The notes under the pieces are model-generated. The model was not told the DNA's origin. It did not search any database and saw nothing but the letters and a program-made list of their open reading frames with translations. A stretch of 20,805 bases of DNA from JAALLB01 sp964502215 (lineage in GTDB: Bacteria; Pseudomonadota; Alphaproteobacteria; Rhizobiales; Rhizobiaceae), in the NCBI GenBank assembly GCA_964502215.1, contig CAZCUN010000056.1:1-20805 (forward strand), written 5' to 3'. Numbering within the stretch: position 1 is the stretch's first letter; every line of letters begins with the position of its first letter. Both the position numbers and the translations under genes were made by a program. This document shows positions 7,827 through 14,989 of this stretch, in pieces.

Positions 7827-9254
7827 TTATTGAAAATCAAAAGCAGAGACACCGCGTACCATTTCGTCTAAACCAAGCGGTCGGGTCAAAGGTGGATGCG
7901 CACGTGAAATACATCCTGGACGTTCGCACAACCTGCAACCAGGTCCAATCTCAACAGGCTCTCTAGCAGCAGCGCCAACCAATCCATCACCATAGACAAT
8001 TTCTTTTGCATAGGTTGTATCAAATCCTATAAGAAGCGCTGTGCGATGCGGCCTATCAAGATATCCTGATCGCAAGCCCTCAATGGTGCGGCCAAGCACA
8101 ATAAATTCTGCATCTTGTGGTGTAATAACAGTTTCAGCGAATATCTGGCCAGGGCTTCCAAATGCTTGGTGTACGACCAGCTTAGGGCAATCCCCTCCAA
8201 AGCGCGTCACAGGAAAACCATTAGCGCCCCCTCGCCTGATACGGTTTCCAGCTGCATCCGTTTCCATTACAAAAAACTGCGGAGCTGATTGACCATTTCT
8301 TTGAAGCATCGTCAAACGCCAAGTCGCCTGAGCAAAGGTAACGCCAAAACGCGAGCGAAGCACATTAATGTCGTAACGAAGTCTTTTTGCAGTTGTATAA
8401 AATTTCTCATAAGGCATCATCATTGCCAAAGCGATTAATCTAGCAAACTCAAAACGCGCCAAGCGATTAGCTTCGTCACTGGTAAGTTTCAAGAAACCAA
8501 CCTCTTCATCAATCAAATTACTTTCAGCAAGTAGCGCAACCTCAAGAGCAACCTCCTGCAACTGATCCGCAGGTGATAATCGCTCAGAAATCAACAATCT
8601 GTTTGAGTGGCGATCAAAACGACGACGCCAATCTGGCATCGCTTCAACCGGCAAGACTTGTACTGCTAGCCCCTGCTCTTTTAACAACCAACGCTTCAAC
8701 CCCGCCATCAATCCATCTGACATATCCATCAACGCAAGCATTTTGGTTGCTGCATTTTCAATCGCGGGAATATAGGACGAACGCATTTCCAAAGATTGTC
8801 GCATCTCATCAACAGGTAAGCGCGCCGCCGTTTTTACCGCATCACTTCCCTCTTCTGCCATCATGCTAGAGAGACCAGAAAGCCGCTCAAGCGACTCACG
8901 ATAACCGCGATAAAGCTTCACCATGGCAGCAGCAACATTTGGCGTAGCTTCAGTAAATTCAATTAACTCTGTTCGATCAGGAACTTCGCCAACCAGTAAT
9001 GGATCAGAAAAAGCCTCTTTTAGTTGCACCATGAGGTTTTCATCACCGACCCCTTGGAGTTCATCCAGATCAAGCTTATAAGTTGAAGCAAGTTTTAAAA
9101 GGAGCTGCACTGTAAGCGGGCGTTGGTTACGCTCAATCAAATTAAGATAACTGGCAGAGATACCTAATTCTTCAGCCATGGATGTTTGTGTCAGGTTTAA
9201 CCCAGAGCGTATTCGTCTAATTCTCGGCCCTGCAAAAATCTTCTGATCTGCCAT
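7827..9254 (-). CDS. ScfR-family (short-chain fatty acyl-CoA) XRE regulator
   Basis: This 475-aa regulator has an XRE helix-turn-helix (about 10-64; SASYLNLIERNQRPLT), a middle IrrE/ImmA-like region (about 180-330) and the C-terminal domain of the short-chain fatty acyl-CoA regulators, the group of PccR and RamB, which control propionyl- or acetyl-CoA assimilation. The protease motif HExxH is absent where expected (QEVALEVALL), so the middle domain is likely a sensor rather than an enzyme. A Cys440-x2-Cys443-x4-Cys448-x4-His453 cluster near the end could bind a metal. AGAGAGG eight bases upstream supports the ATG. Acetoacetyl-CoA synthetase lies two genes away, which fits but does not prove a regulatory link. 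Confidence 0.85.
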   Translation of the reverse strand: MADQKIFAGPRIRRIRSGLNLTQTSMAEELGISASYLNLIERNQRPLTVQLLLKLASTYKLDLDELQGVGDENLMVQLKEAFSDPLLVGEVPDRTELIEFTEATPNVAAAMVKLYRGYRESLERLSGLSSMMAEEGSDAVKTAARLPVDEMRQSLEMRSSYIPAIENAATKMLALMDMSDGLMAGLKRWLLKEQGLAVQVLPVEAMPDWRRRFDRHSNRLLISERLSPADQLQEVALEVALLAESNLIDEEVGFLKLTSDEANRLARFEFARLIALAMMMPYEKFYTTAKRLRYDINVLRSRFGVTFAQATWRLTMLQRNGQSAPQFFVMETDAAGNRIRRGGANGFPVTRFGGDCPKLVVHQAFGSPGQIFAETVITPQDAEFIVLGRTIEGLRSGYLDRPHRTALLIGFDTTYAKEIVYGDGLVGAAAREPVEIGPGCRLCERPGCISRAHPPLTRPLGLDEMVRGVSAFDFQ

Positions 9255-9268
9255 TGAGAAACCTCTCT

Positions 9269-9281
9269 TTATGCAACATAA
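9269..9281. promoter_or_regulatory. Palindrome TTATG-CAA-CATAA upstream of the ScfR gene
   Basis: A perfect 5-base inverted repeat with a 3-base centre lies 15 bases before the regulator's start codon, within its leader. Such a place suits autoregulation, but the arms are short and the AT content raises the chance of coincidence. Confidence 0.25.
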
Positions 9282-9413
9282 CTTGGTGATTACATCATTT
9301 ACATATGCTTTTTTACAATATTTACTAGTTTACACAAAAAGCAGTAAAAATACAGACAGAAACACCAGTTTTTGTGAGTTTAAAGCTAATTTCCCCTAAT
9401 TTATTAGTTGCTT

Positions 9414-9429
9414 TGTAAAAATTATTACA
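9414..9429. promoter_or_regulatory. Dyad TGTAA-N6-TTACA in the divergent intergenic region
   Basis: The inverted repeat lies between the ScfR-type gene and the small gene at 9491, 61 bases before that gene. Two direct TTTACA copies (9312-9317 and 9329-9334) with related sequence lie nearer the regulator. They may be half-sites for a regulator of this divergent pair. The rest of 9255-9490 shows no gene. Confidence 0.25.
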
Positions 9430-9490
9430 TACCTTAACCCTACATAGAGCAAATTAGTGAAACATTCCACTTCACAACAAGGAGAATACA

Positions 9491-9727
9491 ATGAGTACGA
9501 AACCACCAGTAAAAGAGCGCTCAGAAGAAATGGCATCATCCATGTCGACAGATGAGCAGTCTGCAATCCGCATGGTGGCAAATGACCTGCACCGCCTTAA
9601 CCAATCTGTCATGAAAGCAGTTGAAGCTGGCGTCTCCGTGGAACTCATTCGCTCAGCCCGTCACCACTGCGGCAATGGCAACTTTGGCGATCTACTAACA
9701 CCTGTAATCGTAAAACAAGGCAAATAA
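9491..9727 (+). CDS. Small protein of unknown function (78 aa)
   Basis: I do not recognise the family. The reading frame is well supported: AAGGAG stands seven bases before the ATG and an intrinsic terminator follows 24 bases after the stop, so it is a monocistronic small gene. The protein is polar at the start (about 1-20), then appears helical (MVANDLHRLNQSVMKAVEAG), and ends in a stretch with a single Cys and two adjacent His (RHHCGNGNFGDLL). It has no signal peptide or membrane segment, so it is probably cytosolic. It is divergent from the ScfR-type regulator with 236 bases between them. Confidence 0.75.
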   Translation: MSTKPPVKERSEEMASSMSTDEQSAIRMVANDLHRLNQSVMKAVEAGVSVELIRSARHHCGNGNFGDLLTPVIVKQGK

Positions 9728-9751
9728 GCTAAGTTTAATCTCTAAAGCTTT

Positions 9752-9782
9752 AAACGTCTCTCATCTTTAGGGGCGTTTTTTT
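9752..9782 (+). terminator. Intrinsic terminator of the 78-aa gene
   Basis: AAACGTCTC pairs with GGGGCGTTT (nine pairs, two of them G-U; loop of nine) and runs into T7 on the plus strand. Its T run reaches the stop codon of the convergent PLP-enzyme gene at 9781-9783. Confidence 0.85.
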
Positions 9783-10938
9783 ATATCTGCGCCAAAGCCG
9801 AATTCAGTTCACCAATTAAATCAGCAACATCTTCGATACCGACTGATAAACGAATAAGGTTTTCAGGGCAGCCTGTCATTTCTCCTTCAATCGTATATCG
9901 ATGTTCAACAAGGCTTTCCACCCCACCAAGCGAAGTTGCTCTGTGAATGCCTTCCAGATGCCGACAAAATTCACGTGTTTCTTCAAGTCCACCCTTAACA
10001 AGAAAGCTCAACAAATATCCGTAACCATTTGGCATTTGTTCCGTTGCTAGCAAATGCCCTTGATGGTTTTTTAATCCTGGATACCAAACAGCCTCAACTT
10101 TTTCATGCCCATCCAGAAAATTAGCAATTGCCATGGAATTCACACACATTCGCTCCATTCGCAGTGGCAAGGTGCGCATTCCACGAATGAGCATCCAAGC
10201 CGAGTGTGGAGAAAGAATAGCCCCCGCTCCATGGCGTTCACGCTTAACGAAATCCCAAGTATCAGAATTTGAATCACGGCAAGACAAAACACCAGCAATC
10301 ACATCAGAATGTCCATTAATCGCCTTAGTCGCTGAATGCATCACAATATCTGCTCCAAGCTCAAGTGGTTGCATCAAAACTGGCGTTGCAGCCGTTGCAT
10401 CGACAGCAAGTAAAGAACCAGTTGATTTGGTAACTTGTGAAATAGCTTCAATATCGCTTGTTAAAATCCATGGATTGGATGGCACTTCAATAAAAACCAG
10501 ATCAGGGTTTTCTTGTTTTATAATTTTATTAAATTCATCAGTCTTCGAACTATCCGCTTCAATTAAGAAAACATCACGGTGTTTGCAAAACTCCCGTACC
10601 CAAGCCGTAGTTCCCCAATAGATGCCTGATTGAATAAGCAGCTTGTGCCCTGCTCTTAAACTTGCAAACAAAGTAGAAATTGCCGCCATACCAGAGGCAA
10701 ACAACAAGCTTTCTGAAGCGCCTTCTAGTTTAGCCAAAATAGTTTCGGCCAATCGAACCTGATCATTATGATCACGCCCATAAGTGTTGCGCGCAACTAA
10801 AGGGTCATAATTTTCATCGCGAATAAAAGTCGTTGAACTTTGCATCGGCGGCACAACACCCCCAGAGCCAGCATCAATATACCCACTCGCTCTCGCAGCT
10901 ATGGTCGACTTATTCTGTTTTTTTTCATTTTTACTCAT
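9781..10938 (-). CDS. Cys/Met-metabolism PLP enzyme, cystathionine gamma-synthase-like
   Basis: This 385-aa protein belongs to the PLP-dependent Cys/Met metabolism family (fold type I), whose members act in trans-sulfuration and methionine synthesis or breakdown. The PLP lysine is Lys205 in HSATKAINGHSD; VDATAATPVL (179-188) precedes it, ASGMAAI (81-87) is the cofactor-phosphate loop, and Tyr53-x-Arg55 corresponds to the YxR of the neighbouring subunit. Here that motif reads YGRDHND instead of the common YSRxxNPT, so it is not a standard MetB, and substrate cannot be named. The start overlaps the transporter stop (ATGA), pointing to translational coupling in the alkB-transporter-PLP enzyme run. 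Confidence 0.85.
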   Translation of the reverse strand: MSKNEKKQNKSTIAARASGYIDAGSGGVVPPMQSSTTFIRDENYDPLVARNTYGRDHNDQVRLAETILAKLEGASESLLFASGMAAISTLFASLRAGHKLLIQSGIYWGTTAWVREFCKHRDVFLIEADSSKTDEFNKIIKQENPDLVFIEVPSNPWILTSDIEAISQVTKSTGSLLAVDATAATPVLMQPLELGADIVMHSATKAINGHSDVIAGVLSCRDSNSDTWDFVKRERHGAGAILSPHSAWMLIRGMRTLPLRMERMCVNSMAIANFLDGHEKVEAVWYPGLKNHQGHLLATEQMPNGYGYLLSFLVKGGLEETREFCRHLEGIHRATSLGGVESLVEHRYTIEGEMTGCPENLIRLSVGIEDVADLIGELNSALAQI

Positions 10939-11789
10939 GCTTCAACACTAGCATTTTTCGACCGCGCCCAAATTGCATATCCAAAACCAGTGAAGAGCAT
11001 AAGCAACCCATAAACAGCAATCGGTATAGAAATATCCGTACGATCGAGAATAGTAATTGCAATAGCAAGCCCAAGCGTTGAATTCTGCAACCCGCATTCA
11101 AGTGTAATAGCAGTACGTTGCAACATTGGTAAAAGGAAAATTCTTGCCGCCGTCATGGCAATCATCATCGTCACAAGATTAAGAGCAATAGCAAAGAAAC
11201 CTGTTTGCTGAATGTATGGAATAACATTCTCGCGTTCAGCAAAGAGCGCTCCAATCATAACCGCTACAAAGATAATAGCCGATAGCGGCCCAAACACTTT
11301 TTCCATGCGATCAGCAAGCGATACATTAAATTTCCGTACCAACATCCCAAGCGCAACAGGAATAGTAGTAATGAGCAGAATACCAATCATAGTCTTGGCA
11401 ATTGGTAGTTCAGGCGCTGCCTCACCCATATAATTTGAAAGCGCAAAATCTGTAATAAGCGGCACGGTTATAAACCCAAGTAAACTTATGATTGCTGTGA
11501 GAGAAACAGACAGAGCAACATCACCCCGTGAAAAAAAAGTCAGGATATTAGACGTAACACCACCTGGGCAAGCTGCCAGAATCATAAAACCTGCTGCAAA
11601 GGCTGGACTTAATGGAAAAATCATTAACATGACAAAAACAGTTAAAGGCAACATGATGATCTGCAATCCAGCCCCAAGCAGAAACGCTTTAGGCTTGGCA
11701 AAAACACGCGTAAAATCTTTAATCGTAAGGCCAAGCCCCATACCAAACATGATAATTGCAAGCGCAATCGGAAGCCCAATTTTCAGCAT
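10935..11789 (-). CDS. Bile acid:sodium symporter (BASS) family transporter
   Basis: The 284-aa protein is almost wholly hydrophobic, with about eight to nine membrane segments. It carries the family's conserved AACPGGVTSNILTFFSRG (about 72-89) and ECGLQNSTLGLAIA (about 231-244), the two regions that form the sodium and substrate sites. Bacterial members move organic acids such as bile acids, pyruvate or pantoate with Na+; the substrate here is unknown. GGGGGAAG precedes the ATG. It lies 31 bases after alkB and overlaps the next gene by four bases, so it is likely co-transcribed with both. Confidence 0.88.
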   Translation of the reverse strand: MLKIGLPIALAIIMFGMGLGLTIKDFTRVFAKPKAFLLGAGLQIIMLPLTVFVMLMIFPLSPAFAAGFMILAACPGGVTSNILTFFSRGDVALSVSLTAIISLLGFITVPLITDFALSNYMGEAAPELPIAKTMIGILLITTIPVALGMLVRKFNVSLADRMEKVFGPLSAIIFVAVMIGALFAERENVIPYIQQTGFFAIALNLVTMMIAMTAARIFLLPMLQRTAITLECGLQNSTLGLAIAITILDRTDISIPIAVYGLLMLFTGFGYAIWARSKNASVEA

Positions 11790-11820
11790 TTAATCTTCCC
11801 CCCAAAATGCAATTCTAATA

Positions 11821-12948
11821 TTAGCCTGTATTGATACGCTCCATATCACCGTCTGTCCATTCAAGAACTTTCGGGTTCATAACTTTAAACCAGATCGGTG
11901 GAAAAAGTGCGAGAACAAAAGTACCTGGATAACCACTTGGCAAACGCGGAAGTTCGTCAAAATTACGAAGCGCTTGATATGGTCGCATTGGATTTGCATG
12001 ATGATCTGAATGACGCTGTAGATGGAATAAAAGCAGATTGGAAACAATATGATTTGTATTCCATGAATGAATTGGCTCACAAGGCACATAGCGCCCATTA
12101 TCTTTCTTCTCGCGCAACAAGCCATAATGCTCAACATAATTTGCCATAGTCAGCTGGAACCACCCAAAGCTATGGTGAAGCAAAAGAAACGGGATCATAA
12201 TCCAACCTAACAAGGCAATCAAAACAAATGCAAATGCGAATGCTATTGCATAACCTTGAAGTAAATCATTACGCCAATGCCAAAAAGAAAAGCCTTTACG
12301 CTCTAATCTTTTACGTTCCAAATCCCAAGCAATTGTTGCAGTAGCAGGCAGTTCCCGTAGCGCAAATTTGTACAGCGTCTCATTCCATCGTGCCGAAGTT
12401 GGATCTTCTGGCGTCGATACCATGACATGATGACCTTTGTTATGCTCAATACAAAAATGCGCATAGCCCGTAAGGGACGTAATAATTTTTGCACCCAGCT
12501 GATCAAGCGCATTTTGCTTATGACCAAGTTCATGACCAACCGTAAGCGCACTACCGCTCGCAATACCTGCGCTTAATGTTAGCGTGATGAACGCCCAAAT
12601 TGGCAAATCAAGTGTACCAACTGCAATCGCAGCAGCTAAGAATGTGAAGTAAAAAACAGGAATAGAAAGATGTAGCAAGAACCTATAATAACCGTCATTG
12701 GAAAGTTCTTCGACAATCTCCTCTGGTGGATTTGTAGGGTCTTCCCCAACAATCATATCAAGCAGAGGCATAAACAGATAATAGTAAAGCAAAGGCGCAA
12801 GTGCCCAAAAAAGGCTACCACCAGCGAGCAAAAGAACAGCGCAAATCCCAGGTATAATTGGCGCTAAAACTGATAAAATCCAAAGGTAGCGTTTCTTGTC
12901 TACAAACCTAATTTCATCACCATCTTTATCTTCAGCCACAAAAATCAT
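11821..12948 (-). CDS. alkB: Alkane 1-monooxygenase (integral-membrane di-iron AlkB)
   Basis: AlkB hydroxylates the terminal carbon of medium-chain alkanes in the cytoplasmic membrane, with electrons from rubredoxin. The 375-aa protein has hydrophobic helices at about 22-65, 88-135 and 230-262 and all histidine motifs: HELGHK (139-144), EHNKGHH (168-174), LQRHSDHH (310-317), plus NYVEHYG (270-276) and GEDPTNPPEE. Length and motif spacing match the family closely. GAGGGG stands before the ATG. No rubredoxin or rubredoxin reductase gene is in the window. It leads a likely operon with the transporter and PLP enzyme, and a solitary copy of the repeated 19-base motif lies in its leader. Confidence 0.95.
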   Translation of the reverse strand: MIFVAEDKDGDEIRFVDKKRYLWILSVLAPIIPGICAVLLLAGGSLFWALAPLLYYYLFMPLLDMIVGEDPTNPPEEIVEELSNDGYYRFLLHLSIPVFYFTFLAAAIAVGTLDLPIWAFITLTLSAGIASGSALTVGHELGHKQNALDQLGAKIITSLTGYAHFCIEHNKGHHVMVSTPEDPTSARWNETLYKFALRELPATATIAWDLERKRLERKGFSFWHWRNDLLQGYAIAFAFAFVLIALLGWIMIPFLLLHHSFGWFQLTMANYVEHYGLLREKKDNGRYVPCEPIHSWNTNHIVSNLLLFHLQRHSDHHANPMRPYQALRNFDELPRLPSGYPGTFVLALFPPIWFKVMNPKVLEWTDGDMERINTG

Positions 12949-12971
12949 TCTTATTCCCCTCAGAAATAAAA

Positions 12972-12990
12972 TATCTGGGACAGCCCCAAA
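12972..12990 (+). repeat. 19-base motif, copy 2, in the alkB leader
   Basis: This is an exact copy of the motif found at both window edges, with identity over 21 bases (TATCTGGGACAGCCCCAAATA) to the right-edge copy. It lies 24 bases before alkB. Here it sits in a larger quasi-palindrome, ATATCTGGG-ACAGC-CCCAAATAT (12971-12993), with one mismatch. No partner copy or transposase gene is near. It is either the scar of an insertion-sequence end or an operator/leader hairpin. Confidence 0.6.
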
Positions 12991-13000
12991 TATTTTTCTA

Positions 13001-13028
13001 ACTATAACGTGACAGGAAGAGTTTGCAA
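13001..13028 (-). promoter_or_regulatory. Likely alkB promoter
   Basis: On the minus strand TTGCAA (13028-13023) and TATAGT (13006-13001) stand 16 bases apart. The expected start near 12994 would put the 19-base motif just inside the transcript. The -35 element lies in the palindrome TTTGCAAA (13022-13029). The rest of 12949-13149 shows no gene. Confidence 0.4.
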
Positions 13029-13149
13029 ATGAATCACATGATCACGTTTACAATGAGCGGTTATGCCAACCATATAAATCTAACTAAAGAGCGGAAATCT
13101 TGATTAGATAAATCAACAACTGGAACTTCAAGCTTTGATTGCGAACCAA

Positions 13150-13998
13150 CTATCTTGGTCTATCACCCTTGATAGTAACGCGTCGCCCTTTCCGCTCTTC
13201 TGGCCAATAGTCCCATATAGCGCGGTGCATACAGCAACGATTATCCCATAACGCCATATCATTAAGTGTCCAACGAAAACGTATTTGATAATTGATGTGT
13301 TCTGCATGCTCTAACAACATGGCTAAAACTGCATCACTTTCGCTATCAGAAAGCCCAAGAATTTTGGTCGTAAAAGTGCGATTTACAAACAATGACTTGC
13401 GCCCCGTATCCGGGTGTGTCCGCACTATCGGGTGAACCGCCTCAGGACAATCAATATCAGTATCCTGTTTGCCTCGATCACTATATCGGCCTTTATAAAT
13501 ATGCTCAGAACTATGCAGAGCAGATAGACCACCTATCATTTCTTTAATTGGCTCAGACAAGTCTTCGTAAGCTGCATACATGTCGTTAAACATCGTATCA
13601 CCACCACACGGTGGCAAAATATGAATTTGAAGCATCGTGCCTAATGGCGGCGTCTCATCACATGAAACATCCGAATGCCAAAACTCGCCATTCGCAACTT
13701 TAGAGTTTTTAGTCGCATGAATTTCAAATATTTCTGGATGCCCCGCCATGGTAGGCGCTGCTGGGTGCGCGTGCAATGGACCAAAGCGCTTTCCAAAAAT
13801 TACATGCTGCTCTGGTGGAATTTCCTTTTGATCTTTAAAAAACAAGACTTGGTATTTTAAAAATGCTTGTTGAATTTCTTCAAACTGATCATCAGGAACA
13901 TCTTGGCTAAGATCAACACCATAAATTTCCGCACCCAGATTTGGGGCAAAAGGCTTAGCTTCAATGAGTTTATAATTATTAGTCTTTAGCGCAACCAT
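13150..13998 (-). CDS. TauD/TfdA-family 2-oxoglutarate dioxygenase
   Basis: This 282-aa non-heme Fe(II) enzyme uses 2-oxoglutarate and O2 to oxidise a substrate, often releasing an aldehyde with sulfite, amine or another leaving group. Iron ligands are His108 and Asp110 (FWHSDVS) and His258 (CMHRA); Arg269 and Arg273 sit at the spacing of the oxoglutarate-binding arginines in TauD (11 and 15 residues after the second His). Length and the N-terminal GAEIYGVDLS match the family. The substrate cannot be named; the call is not specifically taurine. The ribosome site is weak. It lies 97 bases after the folD paralogue and may be part of that transcript. Confidence 0.88.
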   Translation of the reverse strand: MVALKTNNYKLIEAKPFAPNLGAEIYGVDLSQDVPDDQFEEIQQAFLKYQVLFFKDQKEIPPEQHVIFGKRFGPLHAHPAAPTMAGHPEIFEIHATKNSKVANGEFWHSDVSCDETPPLGTMLQIHILPPCGGDTMFNDMYAAYEDLSEPIKEMIGGLSALHSSEHIYKGRYSDRGKQDTDIDCPEAVHPIVRTHPDTGRKSLFVNRTFTTKILGLSDSESDAVLAMLLEHAEHINYQIRFRWTLNDMALWDNRCCMHRAIWDYWPEERKGRRVTIKGDRPR

Positions 13999-14095
13999 GC
14001 GAAATCCACTTCATAAATACGTATTACTTTATTAATTGAATTAAGCTCAAAACAGAATGTTAAACTGCGACTTGCTGCCTATATTCCCCAGTAAT

Positions 14096-14968
14096 TTACG
14101 AAATCCAACCAGCTGCAATCTGGCGCTTTTGTGCCGTCAGCGCATTACGCATAAGCATAGCAACGGTCACAGGACCGACACCACCAGGAACAGGCGTTAC
14201 CCAACTTGCAACCTCAATAACATTATCCGTATCCACATCACCCACAATACGAGATTTACCATCCTCATCCGTAATTTGGTTGATACCGATATCAATAACC
14301 GCAGCGCCTGGCTTCACCATATCAGCTTTAAGAAAGTTAGGGATGCCTACCGCTACAAGCACCGCATCAGCACGGCGCGAATGAGCCGCAACTGAACGTG
14401 TCATGTGATGACACACTGTAACAGTCGCCCCTTCCGCCATCAGCATAAAGGCAGCAGGTTTGCCAACAATCTCAGAATGGCCAATCATAACAACTTCTAG
14501 GCCTTCAAGGTTTAGCCCTGTTTCTTTGATCAGCTCCACCGATGCGGCCGCTGTACAAGGTGCAAGCGCTAAATCATTATAAACAATATTACCTATCGAA
14601 GCTGGGTTCATTCCCTCAACATCTTTTAGTGGGTGAATAGCAGACTGGAGTGAACGCACATTAAGATGCTCAGGCACAGGACGCTGTAGAATAATCCCAA
14701 TCACATCAGGATCATCATTCATCTCAACAATACGCGTTTTGCACTCTTCCTGCGTTAGATCACCATCCCAATATTGATCATCGAACGGAATGCCAGCACG
14801 CTCCGCGCCCCTCACCTGATTTCTGATATAAACCGCAACTTCCTTGTCGCCGCCTATGGAAATAGAAACCAGTTTACGCTTAGCACCACCAAGAGTTTCA
14901 AACTCTAAACGCACTTCCTCATAAATACGAGAAGCAACAGATTTGCCATTAATAAAACGCTGATCCAT
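14096..14968 (-). CDS. Divergent FolD paralogue with altered catalytic residues
   Basis: This 290-aa protein has the full FolD fold (methylene-THF dehydrogenase/methenyl-THF cyclohydrolase), including the conserved TPVPGGVGPVT, but differs at key sites. The cyclohydrolase lysine of YxxxK is Gln51 (YIRNQ); the DVDG aspartate is Glu118 (DVEG); the NADP-phosphate arginine of GRSxxVG is His164 (GHSEIVG); and the serine of HS is His188 (CHHMT). Gln95 (LQRP) is kept. In the human enzyme this lysine is needed for the cyclohydrolase step and the Arg and Ser bind the NADP 2'-phosphate. A dehydrogenase-only or NAD-using enzyme, or a different substrate, is inferred. It starts 21 bases after folD, so the two are co-transcribed. 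Confidence 0.88.
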   Translation of the reverse strand: MDQRFINGKSVASRIYEEVRLEFETLGGAKRKLVSISIGGDKEVAVYIRNQVRGAERAGIPFDDQYWDGDLTQEECKTRIVEMNDDPDVIGIILQRPVPEHLNVRSLQSAIHPLKDVEGMNPASIGNIVYNDLALAPCTAAASVELIKETGLNLEGLEVVMIGHSEIVGKPAAFMLMAEGATVTVCHHMTRSVAAHSRRADAVLVAVGIPNFLKADMVKPGAAVIDIGINQITDEDGKSRIVGDVDTDNVIEVASWVTPVPGGVGPVTVAMLMRNALTAQKRQIAAGWIS

Positions 14969-14989
14969 TCTAGAAATTACCTTTAAGGT

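Noticed and set aside
7798..7835. Terminator between the convergent AsmA and ScfR-type genes
   Set aside because: AAAACT and AGTTTT could pair, but the loop is about 17 bases and the stem is only A/T-rich; not reported.
13022..13029. TTTGCAAA at the alkB promoter as an ScfR/PccR-type operator
   Set aside because: A single 8-base palindrome without the repeated units expected for such regulators; too likely by chance.
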